Part shown: positions 1 through 7,677 of the stretch, piece by piece | Numbering within the stretch: the stretch's first letter is position 1 | Layout: each line of letters opens with the position of its first letter | Assembly: GCA_937898885.1 (NCBI GenBank) | Contig: CALDKD010000116.1 | Span: 1-40,581, forward strand | DNA length: 40,581 bases | Reading direction: 5' to 3' | From: an uncultured Bacteroidales bacterium | Lineage (GTDB): Bacteria > Bacteroidota > Bacteroidia > Bacteroidales > Bacteroidaceae | The notes under the pieces: model-generated | Database searches by the model: none | What the model was told of the DNA's origin: nothing | What the model saw: only the letters and a program-made list of their open reading frames with translations | Translations under genes and position numbers: made by a program

Positions 1-8
1 AAGGAGGC

Positions 9-593
9 TTACTTGCAATTGCCGCAGTCGCACTGCCCGTTGCCGCATTTGCCGTCACCTCCGCATTTGCCTTCTCCGCAACCGCCACAGCCTCCGCAGC
101 CTCCGCAACCGTGTGGATGCAGGGCCTGACTCAACTCTTCCTCGGTAGCAGGGCGTGACTCTATCACGCGGCCTTTGAATGTCAGGTCATCGCCTGCCAG
201 AGGATGGTTCAGATCTACTACCACAACATCGTTCCTAACCTGTGTCACAAGGGCGTTGAAGGTGTGCTCGCCATCGCTCAGAGGAATGACATAACCCTCT
301 TTTACGTGCTCGTCATCGAACTTTCCGTCGCGCTCAAATATTGATTTCTGAAGTTCCAGCACGCTCTCCTCGTCGTATTCACCGTATGCTTCCTTGCAAG
401 GGATATCAAACTCGAAAGTGTCACCTGGGCTAAGTGTCGCCACGTTCTTCTCGAAAAGGTCAAGTGTATAGCCGATGCCTGATATGAATGTGAATGGTCT
501 CTCTTTTGGAGCGCGCTCGTAAAGAGCCGGTTTCCCCTCCTCGTCCTTGATGTAAAGGTCGTAGGAGAGACTGATGAATTTGTGATCTGACAT
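9..593 (-). CDS. slyD: SlyD-type FKBP peptidyl-prolyl cis-trans isomerase
   Basis: A 194-residue cytoplasmic FKBP-fold prolyl isomerase and chaperone. The first ~70 residues hold the split FKBP core (ISGIGYTLDLFEKNV, then PGDTFEFDIP and EAYGEYDEE). The insert-in-flap chaperone domain follows at about residues 75-125 (GYVIPLSDGEHTFNALV, then VDLNHPLAGDDLTFKG), as in SlyD. The last ~35 residues are a Cys/Gly-rich tail with nine cysteines and two histidines, which matches the metal-binding tail that supplies nickel in SlyD of other bacteria. No signal peptide is present. The ATG start sits just downstream of a near-consensus promoter. The gene lies 60 bp beyond the upstream hydrolase on the same strand and probably has its own transcript. 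Family call is strong; a role in metal handling is inferred from the tail only. Confidence 0.93.
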   Translation of the reverse strand: MSDHKFISLSYDLYIKDEEGKPALYERAPKERPFTFISGIGYTLDLFEKNVATLSPGDTFEFDIPCKEAYGEYDEESVLELQKSIFERDGKFDDEHVKEGYVIPLSDGEHTFNALVTQVRNDVVVVDLNHPLAGDDLTFKGRVIESRPATEEELSQALHPHGCGGCGGCGGCGEGKCGGDGKCGNGQCDCGNCK

Positions 594-615
594 ATCTCTT
601 TTGTGTTAATGTTTG

Positions 616-647
616 CGAAAGTACTCTTTTTAAGCCAAACAGGCAAA
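616..647 (-). promoter_or_regulatory. Putative promoter of slyD
   Basis: On the minus strand TTTG (644-647) is followed after 20 bp by TACTTTCG (616-623). This fits the Bacteroidetes -33/-7 pattern TTTG-N19/20-TAnnTTTG with one mismatch. It leaves a leader of about 15-20 nt before the slyD ATG. Confidence 0.55.
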
Positions 648-652
648 TTGTC

Positions 653-3448
653 TTATCTTATACCTGTGAGCGGAGCCGACGAGCAGGACTCCGGAGCAGG
701 GATCCCGAGCACCCACGCTACCGTTGAGGCCAGCGCCGATGCCTGCACCATGCTGTGGTTGACCTCGGGATGTACGCCTGCCCCGTACAATACGATAGGG
801 AAGGTACTGGTGTTCCGGTGAGCTATGCGTCTGGTGCCGCGGTTCTCATCCTCTATTGTCCAGCCGGGTGTTACCTCAATCACAATATCGCCGGAGCAAG
901 CCGCGTTCAGCCCGTTCCGGATGCGCTCAGTGCGTGCGCTGATATTTCCGGAGATAAGGTCACGCTGGGTGACGACGCTCTTTATTCCTGTCATCTGCAA
1001 CAGAAAATCAACGCAGTTCGTGCAAATCTGCTGCATGGAGAGTCTCTGGTCCTCAATAAGCTGATGGTCCAGATACAGATTGGTGTCGTGATAGGCCATA
1101 ACATATTGTCCTTTCTCGTAGAGTGCGGACAGGTAAAGGTTCAGAAGCGCAGTCACTCTCTCCATGTTTACCGAGCCGGAAGGCATACGCATATCTTGTG
1201 CGCTCCTGTCCGGATGGGGCTTGTATCCCGTGGAGGTTACGAAAAAGAGAACGTTGTCAATGCCAACCTCGCCTGATATCTTCCTGATAAGGTTGGCGAT
1301 GTTGATGTCCAGGCGCACGTATGTGTCCTGCTGCTCAAGGGACTCAATGCCGGTAGCCGAGTTCTCATAACCGCCTGCGTAAAATGTCACTGCCAGCAGG
1401 TCGGGGCATTCATCTTTGCCAAGCTCCATTGCCTTGAAGGACTCAAGCGCCATCCGTGTGATGTTGTCATTCGCTACGGGCGATGTCTTCATGCTCCAGG
1501 TGTCTCCGCGCCCGAAAGTGTGGTTGAAGGTCTTGGGAATGACAGATGGGTTGTCGTTGATATATGCTCCAGTGGGGAAAACCGGCTTCCACTCGCTTTT
1601 CTGCCAGGGCTCGTTGTTGATGTCGTTGGCCCATGACGGAAAGCCGCCGTAATAGCCGGAACTGCACCATTGCCCGTCTGAGTCGTTCATCCAAAGAACC
1701 ACATCGGCCTCGTGCCCGCCTGCCAGAATGGCCGCATCGCGGTTGGCGGCCACTGAGCATATAAGAGACTTGCCCTGCCCGGCAATCTTTATCTTGTCGG
1801 CGATAGACGTGACCTGCAGACGCTTTGGCGAGCTGTGGTCTATTGTGTTGATGCCTATCTCGTCGCTGTCATCTACGGCTCCTGTCAGCATCTGAGTCTT
1901 GCGCTCCATCCATCTCTCAGATACGATGCCGTGGTAGAATGGCTCAGTGCCTGTGTAGATTGATGCGATTGCCGAAGCCCTGTCCGGACAGTCAAAGTTG
2001 AATGTCGCGTTGGTGAGGTTGTATCCGTTATACCAAAGCTTCTTGAAACCGTCCTCGCCGAAGAGAGGCATCAGCCGCTCGACATACTCGTTGTCCAATT
2101 GGTCGATGACTATTCCCACTACAAGTCTGGGGCGGGAATGACTCTTTACATTCTGTGCGGCGGCAGGCATGGCGGAGAGTGCCGTCAATGCCAGAAGAAT
2201 GGTGGCCTTCCTAGCCTTTTTGTCGAAAAAACCGCTCAGACGCGCATAGCCGGCGCCGTTCCTGAATGCCAGGTGCATATCGCTCAGTGAGCGGAGAGCG
2301 AATGAGGCTAGCATCACAAGCGTGGCGGGGGCGATGTACTGAGGTATCTTTCCGCTGAACAGGATAAAAAATGTGAGCAGAATGAAATTCAGGGGCAGGA
2401 ACACAAATATACGGTTCTTTCTGAGATTGTGAATCAGGAATGGCAGGCAGACAAGCGGAAGTGGGTTAAGGCATAGAATCAGCCAGTTCGTGCCGGTAGT
2501 AGGGTGCGAGGAGAAGAAATACAGGAAGCCTATGACGAGTCCGATAATTCCCTGCATTCCGAAAAGAATTATGTCGTATATGAGGAAATGTCTCTTGACG
2601 TTCCATTCAATGCAGGATATCAGGATGGTCAGGAGCAACAGCAGTATCATTGCCTGCATAGGGGTAATCAGACAATCCGGAAAGACCACCTTTTCGGGTG
2701 GAGCTATCTCCTGACAATCGTTTGCCATTTGACGCACTGTCCCTGCCGTGTCGGTCACTTCCGCATTCTGTGCGAGTTGGAGCAACCTCATCGGGGCAAA
2801 TGAGGCCTGCCGGTAAGTGATGGGCTGGTCTGCCTCGGCTCCCACCACAAGGTCAACTCCGAAACTGTTCCATGGCTCTATTCCGTTGTACTGATGCAAC
2901 AGGTCGCGGAATGAGAGAACTGAGTCGGGCAGAGTATATTCTATCTGACCCGCAAAAGCCTGCTCTATCTTGTCCAACGCCATTGTGGCGCAGTTGTTGT
3001 AAAGGAAATCGTAGCGGTACATCCTGTTCTGTGGCTTGCAGTTCTCCAGAAGCGCGCCGGCAAGCGCTTTGCCTCCCTCGTTGTCCAGGTTGAGTTCCTG
3101 CAGATACACGGAGGTGCCACGCCTCAGGTACTCGCTCAGAAAGACGTTCCACGTGCAGCCTCCCACAAAGTAATCGGTCTCTCCCCTCAGCCATCTGAAC
3201 AGGAAATGCGGAGAGTTGAAATCAAACAAACCATAATTGTACACTATGTCCGCGCCGGTAGTGATATTCCGCACTCTGATGGCGGTATGTCCGTAAACCT
3301 CGTATATGAGCGTTCCCGGAGCACAGGTGACAAGGCTTGTTATGATGCTGTCTGAGGGTTCCTGCACGTTTTCCTGCGCTGTAGCCCTCATGGACGGCAT
3401 CAGCATAAGCAGTGCCGTCAGGACGGATATGGTGGCGAGACGTCTCAT
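653..3448 (-). CDS. Fusion of Lnb-like (DUF4105) membrane protein and alkaline-phosphatase-superfamily hydrolase
   Basis: A 931-residue envelope protein. I chose the ATG at 3448 over the upstream TTG at 3535 because it begins a clear signal peptide (residues 1-24, ending RATA) and lies after the -7 box at 3470. Residues ~35-255 are a DUF4105/Lnb-type periplasmic domain with the signature YGHTAIRV (His54) and YNNCATMALD (Cys153), the likely catalytic pair. Lnb is reported to be the lipoprotein N-acyltransferase of Bacteroidota. Residues ~265-390 hold about five hydrophobic segments. Residues ~411-432 (KKARKATILLALTALSAMPA) look like a second signal peptide without a start codon. From ~440 to the end there is an AlkP-superfamily domain (VVGIVIDQLDNEY, then DRASAIASIYTG near 489-500). 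Both domains usually occur as separate proteins in Bacteroides as far as I know, so this looks like an in-frame fusion. Whether the hydrolase half is active is unclear. Confidence 0.8.
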   Translation of the reverse strand: MRRLATISVLTALLMLMPSMRATAQENVQEPSDSIITSLVTCAPGTLIYEVYGHTAIRVRNITTGADIVYNYGLFDFNSPHFLFRWLRGETDYFVGGCTWNVFLSEYLRRGTSVYLQELNLDNEGGKALAGALLENCKPQNRMYRYDFLYNNCATMALDKIEQAFAGQIEYTLPDSVLSFRDLLHQYNGIEPWNSFGVDLVVGAEADQPITYRQASFAPMRLLQLAQNAEVTDTAGTVRQMANDCQEIAPPEKVVFPDCLITPMQAMILLLLLTILISCIEWNVKRHFLIYDIILFGMQGIIGLVIGFLYFFSSHPTTGTNWLILCLNPLPLVCLPFLIHNLRKNRIFVFLPLNFILLTFFILFSGKIPQYIAPATLVMLASFALRSLSDMHLAFRNGAGYARLSGFFDKKARKATILLALTALSAMPAAAQNVKSHSRPRLVVGIVIDQLDNEYVERLMPLFGEDGFKKLWYNGYNLTNATFNFDCPDRASAIASIYTGTEPFYHGIVSERWMERKTQMLTGAVDDSDEIGINTIDHSSPKRLQVTSIADKIKIAGQGKSLICSVAANRDAAILAGGHEADVVLWMNDSDGQWCSSGYYGGFPSWANDINNEPWQKSEWKPVFPTGAYINDNPSVIPKTFNHTFGRGDTWSMKTSPVANDNITRMALESFKAMELGKDECPDLLAVTFYAGGYENSATGIESLEQQDTYVRLDINIANLIRKISGEVGIDNVLFFVTSTGYKPHPDRSAQDMRMPSGSVNMERVTALLNLYLSALYEKGQYVMAYHDTNLYLDHQLIEDQRLSMQQICTNCVDFLLQMTGIKSVVTQRDLISGNISARTERIRNGLNAACSGDIVIEVTPGWTIEDENRGTRRIAHRNTSTFPIVLYGAGVHPEVNHSMVQASALASTVAWVLGIPAPESCSSAPLTGIR

Positions 3449-3469
3449 TACATATTTAATATATACACG

Positions 3470-3477
3470 CAAAATTA
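3470..3477 (-). promoter_or_regulatory. -7 box upstream of the Lnb/phosphatase fusion
   Basis: The minus strand reads TAATTTTG here, an exact TAnnTTTG, 21 bp upstream of the chosen ATG at 3448. No TTTG is visible at the -33 position. Its place supports the downstream ATG over the TTG at 3535, which lies upstream of this box. Confidence 0.5.
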
Positions 3478-3546
3478 CAATAAATCCCGCGCCATACGAC
3501 TCTTTGGGAAAAAAACATTTCCTTTGTACTCTCAAACTTGGAAACT

Positions 3547-4275
3547 ATGAGTCATTTTGTGGCGGATATAGGCAATACGTCGGTCAAGACTGCATTAATG
3601 TCGGACGGTCGCGTGACTGTGACGCGCAGGGGATCTGCCCTTGACCCGGAGGTGTGCTCAATAGCCTCAGGAGGTGATGTGTCAATGGGCATACTGTCTT
3701 CTGTAAGAGAGCTTACGCAGGATGAGGAGAAAGTGCTGGCGTCGCTAGGATTCCCGGTGCTGAGACTCTGCTGCGATACACATATCCCGTTGAGAATCCT
3801 GTATTCCACTCCCCATACACTCGGCCCGGACAGAATAGCCGCCGCGGTAGGGGCGTGGTGCCGGATGCCCGGCCGCAACCTTCTGATTATAGATGCCGGG
3901 ACGGCGATAACGTACGACGTCGTGACCGCGCAAGGCGAGTATCTTGGAGGTAACATATCACCTGGCTGCAACCTGCGCTTCCGCTCTCTTGCCGAGCATA
4001 CCGGACGTCTTCCGCTGGTAGGCCCGGACGGCGATATACCACTTACCGGATATACCACCGAGACGGCGATAAGAAGTGGGGTGATGCTTGGAATTCGTAA
4101 TGAGGTAACCGGTTATGTTGAGCGTCTGTCGCAGATATATGAGTCTCTTTTTGTTTTTTTAACTGGTGGAGACGCGGATTTGTTTGAAATACCAATAAAA
4201 AGTGGCATATTTGCAGATGAATTCCTTGTATTGGAGGGATTGGATTCTATTTGCAGCTTCAATGAGAAAGGTTGA
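3547..4275 (+). CDS. coaX: Type III pantothenate kinase
   Basis: A 242-residue cytoplasmic enzyme that phosphorylates pantothenate in the first committed step of coenzyme A synthesis. The ASKHA-fold motifs are all visible: the phosphate-1 loop VADIGNTSVKTAL at the N-terminus, LGPDRIAAAVGA near residue 97, IIDAGTAITYDVV near 117, and the GGNISPG loop near 139. Length is typical of CoaX. The ATG at 3547 is preferred over a TTG three codons upstream. The 3' end overlaps the start of the next gene by 14 bp, so the two are probably co-transcribed. The start is about 98 bp from the divergent hydrolase gene. Confidence 0.96.
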   Translation: MSHFVADIGNTSVKTALMSDGRVTVTRRGSALDPEVCSIASGGDVSMGILSSVRELTQDEEKVLASLGFPVLRLCCDTHIPLRILYSTPHTLGPDRIAAAVGAWCRMPGRNLLIIDAGTAITYDVVTAQGEYLGGNISPGCNLRFRSLAEHTGRLPLVGPDGDIPLTGYTTETAIRSGVMLGIRNEVTGYVERLSQIYESLFVFLTGGDADLFEIPIKSGIFADEFLVLEGLDSICSFNEKG

Positions 4276-5530
4276 GAAACTGTTTCTGATAGCAATCGTT
4301 GTGTTCTTCGTCCTGCCGCTGAAGGCTCAGAACGGAACTCTTACGCCTTATTCCAGATATGGCATAGGGCAGCTTGCGGAACAGTCTGTGGGCATAAACA
4401 AGGCCATGGGAGGCATCGGCATCGGTCTTCGCGAGCGTAATACACTGAACATTGCCAATCCGGCATCGTATTCAACAGTAGATACGCTTACGTTCCTGTT
4501 TGACTTTGGCTTCTCATTAAGCAACTGCAATTTCCAGGAGAATGGTGTGCGGCTGAATGCCCGTAATGCGAGTGTTGACTATATTGCCATGCAATTCCGT
4601 ATTGTGCGCAATCTTGGCTTTACAATGAGCCTGATGCCTGTCTCCAATACTGGCTATTCGTTCTCTGAGACTTCTGTGATAAGAAGCGATGAGGATGGTA
4701 ACCTGACGGCCACCAACTCATACGGTGGTGAGGGAGGCCTGCGCAAGGTGGCTGCCGGTCTTGGATGGGCTCCGTTCAAATGGCTCTCTGCCGGTGTGGA
4801 TGCCGGGTATGTCTTTGGCGATATAACCCACATCATCACAAACCGCTACAATGAGAGTACGGTCTTTACCAAGAACAAGGCGTATTATGCCAGTATGAGG
4901 GGCCTGAACCTGGATTTCGGCCTACAGACCGGATTCAATGCGGGGAAGGGCAAGCTCACTCTCGGTCTTGTGTATTCACCTATGACGGCACTCAATGATG
5001 ATACATACATCCTTGATCAGATTATCAACAGCAGCAGTGTGGAGGAGGTGTCCGATACCGTGCGTATGTCCAATGCCTTCGCTCTTCCCGAGAAGTTCGG
5101 CGCAGGACTTACGTACTCGCACGAGAAATGGCTGGCCGGTGCCGATGTCTCTTATGAGAGATGGGGTGGCAGCGGGCTTTTCTTCGGCGAGTCCGGCCGT
5201 GACAGAATCAAGGTCTCTCTGGGAGGCATGTATCAGCCGGATAGGAATCACAGGAATCTGTTCCGGAGGTCCTCTTACCGTGCGGGACTCTTTTACAGCC
5301 AACCATATTTTAATGTGGGCAATATGGCAGGACCAGTGGAATATGGTGCGTCGGCGGGTATCTCTCTGCCGATAATCAATCACTGGAACAACCTTATAGA
5401 GATAAACATATCCGGTCAGTATGTACATTGCAAGCCATCTGCTGCCGGACAGATTACGGAGGATTATCTTAGGCTGAGCATCGGCTTGGCATTCAATGAG
5501 CGCTGGTTCACCAAATGGAAGGTGGAGTGA
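4262..5530 (+). CDS. Outer-membrane beta-barrel protein of the coaX-lptC cluster
   Basis: A 422-residue secreted protein with a signal peptide (MRKVEKLFLIAIVVFFVLPLK, cut near KAQ). The mature N-terminus contains YSRYGIGQL and AMGGIGIGLR followed by NIANPASYS, a pattern of OmpP1/FadL-like and related Bacteroidetes outer-membrane barrels. The rest alternates short hydrophobic and polar stretches and ends in a beta-strand with aromatics (GLAFNERWFTKW), as barrels do. The start at 4262 was chosen because it begins the signal peptide; it lies inside the end of coaX. Function is unknown. The position between coaX and the TPR/lptC genes suggests an envelope role. Substrate transport is not supported by anything I can see. 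Confidence 0.75.
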   Translation: MRKVEKLFLIAIVVFFVLPLKAQNGTLTPYSRYGIGQLAEQSVGINKAMGGIGIGLRERNTLNIANPASYSTVDTLTFLFDFGFSLSNCNFQENGVRLNARNASVDYIAMQFRIVRNLGFTMSLMPVSNTGYSFSETSVIRSDEDGNLTATNSYGGEGGLRKVAAGLGWAPFKWLSAGVDAGYVFGDITHIITNRYNESTVFTKNKAYYASMRGLNLDFGLQTGFNAGKGKLTLGLVYSPMTALNDDTYILDQIINSSSVEEVSDTVRMSNAFALPEKFGAGLTYSHEKWLAGADVSYERWGGSGLFFGESGRDRIKVSLGGMYQPDRNHRNLFRRSSYRAGLFYSQPYFNVGNMAGPVEYGASAGISLPIINHWNNLIEINISGQYVHCKPSAAGQITEDYLRLSIGLAFNERWFTKWKVE

Positions 5531-5603
5531 TGCTGATTAAACCATTGCGGCTGTTGCTCGTCAAATAGATGTACACGATTATTAACGTCAAAGAAATACG
5601 ATT

Positions 5604-6971
5604 ATGAGAATGGATTTGAGAAAAGGTCTGCTTGCCGTTACGCTTTTTACCGCTGCTACTGCCTTCGCACAGAAGGGTGTTGAGGACGGCTCCCGCTACG
5701 GACATGGTCAGGACAGCATCAAGTGCCTGCAGAATATTAGTCTGTACACTGAGTATGTGAAAACCGGCAACTATATCGATGCATATACAAGCTGGAAGGA
5801 GGTGTTCAATGACAGCCCTCTGGCAAGTTCGGGAACATATACAAACGGAACCAAGATCCTTCACTGGCTCATCGCGAACTCCAAGGACGGAGCACAGCAG
5901 CTGGCATACGCTGAGGAACTTCAGAAGGTATATGAGCAGCGCATCAAGTATCTGGATAAACTGAATGCGATTTCCAAGAACAAGGCTACTGAGACAGAGA
6001 TTGTGGGCCTTCAGGCGCACGATTATATCTCATACAACCCCAAGGTTGATATCAACAAGGCTTATGAGCTTCTTCGCAAGGCTGTTGATATGGGCAAGGG
6101 CGAGACTACATATTACGTTCTGGGCGACCTTATGAAGATCTCCAACCAGAAGTTCAAGAAAGATGGCGAGGCACACCGTGAGGCTCTGCTTCAGGACTAT
6201 CTTGATTGCTCAAACTACATCAACTCCGTTATTGCCGGTATCGAGGACGAGAAGATGCTTGAGGCCGCACGTGGAACCAAGGACAACATTGATGCCTACT
6301 TCGTGAACAGTGGCGCCGCAGATTGCGAGAGCCTTCAGACAATCTATTCAGCCAAGGTTGAGGAGAACAAGGACAATCTGGAGTATCTGCAGAAGGTGGT
6401 AAGCGTGATGGGCATGCTCAAGTGCACATCCTCAGACGCATATTTCGCAGCAGCTGAGTACGCTCACGCGATATCTCCGTCAAGCGAGACAGCAAAGAGC
6501 CTTGGATTCATGTATGCCTCAAAGCGTAATGATCTGGAGAAGGCTATGGAGTATTTTGATCAGGCAATCGCTCTTGAGACCGAGGCTTTCAAGAAGGCGG
6601 ATCTCTATTATACCGCAGCCGCCATCCTGAATCAGCAGAAGAAGGTGTCAAATGCAAAGGGCTATCTGCAGAAGGCCATCCAGCTTAATCCGAACGATGG
6701 TAATCCGTACATTCTGCTCGCACAGATGTATGCAGGCAACCATAAGTGGACAAACGAGACCGCACTGAACCAGTGCACGTTCTTTGTAGTCATTGACAAG
6801 CTTCAGATTGCAAAGAGAGTTGATCCGAGTGTAGCTGATAAGGCCAATGAGCTTATCCGTACCTATTCCGAGTACACTCCGAAAATCGAGGACCTGTTTA
6901 TGCTGAACCTCAAGAAGGGTGATCAGGTAAAGGTTGAGGGTTGGATCAACGAGACCACTACGATCCGATAA
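5604..6971 (+). CDS. Exported tetratricopeptide-repeat protein
   Basis: A 455-residue protein with a signal peptide (RKGLLAVTLFTAATAFA then Q). TPR-type helical pairs can be seen through most of the mature chain, best in the C-terminal half (AKSLGFMYASKRNDLEKAMEYFDQA at about 290-315, then KADLYYTAAAILNQQKKVSNAKGYLQKAIQLNP at about 330-362). It is a periplasmic or outer-membrane-facing scaffold by architecture; the partner is unknown. It sits 73 bp after the barrel protein and 1 bp before the lptC start, which suggests one transcription unit with lptC. Confidence 0.82.
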   Translation: MRMDLRKGLLAVTLFTAATAFAQKGVEDGSRYGHGQDSIKCLQNISLYTEYVKTGNYIDAYTSWKEVFNDSPLASSGTYTNGTKILHWLIANSKDGAQQLAYAEELQKVYEQRIKYLDKLNAISKNKATETEIVGLQAHDYISYNPKVDINKAYELLRKAVDMGKGETTYYVLGDLMKISNQKFKKDGEAHREALLQDYLDCSNYINSVIAGIEDEKMLEAARGTKDNIDAYFVNSGAADCESLQTIYSAKVEENKDNLEYLQKVVSVMGMLKCTSSDAYFAAAEYAHAISPSSETAKSLGFMYASKRNDLEKAMEYFDQAIALETEAFKKADLYYTAAAILNQQKKVSNAKGYLQKAIQLNPNDGNPYILLAQMYAGNHKWTNETALNQCTFFVVIDKLQIAKRVDPSVADKANELIRTYSEYTPKIEDLFMLNLKKGDQVKVEGWINETTTIR

Positions 6972-6972
6972 A

Positions 6973-7554
6973 ATGACTTCTGAGACTGGTTTGGAATCAG
7001 TTGTAACTTATAGCAGGACAAACGCCTTGATGGCGCTTGTCCTGCTTTTGCTTGTCTCCTGCGGCGGCCGGGGGAAGCAATTGGGCGAGGCTGTCACCAG
7101 CCGCGACTCTATGGCTGTTATGAGCACCGGCAGCATTACGTCGCTCATATCAGAGGATGGTATGATACGGTACCGCATCAATGCTGAGAGCTGGGATGTT
7201 TTCGACAGGACCGATCCTCCACGGTGGACGTTTGAGAAAGGGGTCTATCTTGAGGTGCTGGACTCCCTGATGGAGGTGTCATCTCTGATAAAGGCTGATA
7301 CGGCCTATTATTACAGCGATACGGAGATATGGGAGCTGCGCGGACACGTACACGCCGAGAACCCTCAGAATGAGCGGTTTGACACTGAACTGCTTTTCTG
7401 GGACCAGCGCAAGGAGAAAGTCTATTCAGATGAGAGCATCGCCATACGTCAGGAACACCAGATATTATATGGGCGCGGCTTTGAGTCCAATCAGGATTTT
7501 ACCAGATATACAATACGCAAGTCAGAGGGAGTGTTCCCGATAGCGGAGGAGTGA
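6973..7554 (+). CDS. lptC: LPS export periplasmic protein LptC (lipoprotein form)
   Basis: A 193-residue LptC/DUF1239-type protein of the Lpt lipopolysaccharide transport bridge. The N-terminus has a hydrophobic stretch ending in the lipobox LVSCGG. The body is short beta-rich segments with YRINAESWDVFDR, KADTAYYYSDTEIWELRGHV and a late YTIRKSEGVF, the order seen in LptC (an early 'm.y.i.a' strand, a repeated 'a..a.y......w...G.V' strand). I start at the ATG at 6973, one base after the TPR stop; the ATG at 7030 would give a shorter, more conventional signal peptide and cannot be excluded. The gene is coherent with the envelope theme of the cluster. Confidence 0.82.
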   Translation: MTSETGLESVVTYSRTNALMALVLLLLVSCGGRGKQLGEAVTSRDSMAVMSTGSITSLISEDGMIRYRINAESWDVFDRTDPPRWTFEKGVYLEVLDSLMEVSSLIKADTAYYYSDTEIWELRGHVHAENPQNERFDTELLFWDQRKEKVYSDESIAIRQEHQILYGRGFESNQDFTRYTIRKSEGVFPIAEE

Positions 7555-7612
7555 TTTTACGAATGCCGCAATAAAAAGCTCTTTATTATTTATATTAAAA
7601 TAAAAAAATTGC

Positions 7613-7620
7613 TACCTTTG
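7613..7620 (+). promoter_or_regulatory. -7 box of the ppiD-like gene
   Basis: TACCTTTG is an exact match to TAnnTTTG in an AT-rich intergenic stretch, 58 bp before the start codon at 7678. The -33 position is AT-rich without a clear TTTG. The predicted transcription start falls inside or just before the GCGCCC arm of the following hairpin. Confidence 0.6.
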
Positions 7621-7621
7621 T

Positions 7622-7650
7622 GCGCCCTGAATGAAAAGGGCGCTTTTTTT
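7622..7650 (+). terminator. Terminator-like hairpin between lptC and ppiD
   Basis: GCGCCC (7622-7627) and GGGCGC (7638-7643) form a perfect 6-bp GC stem with a 10-nt loop, followed by seven T residues. It can end the coaX-lptC transcript. It directly abuts the -7 box of the next gene, so for ppiD transcripts the stem would be only partly transcribed. Confidence 0.65.
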
Positions 7651-7677
7651 GATTTGAACAAAATAAAATATTAGAAA

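Noticed and set aside
302..646. Long antisense ORFs over slyD, ilvD, secA and other genes
   Set aside because: They lie fully within convincing genes in other frames, have skewed composition and lack domains; shadows of coding sequence.
3449..3535. Longer N-terminus of the Lnb/phosphatase fusion from a TTG at 3535
   Set aside because: The extension would put 29 residues before a clean signal peptide and starts upstream of the -7 box at 3470-3477.
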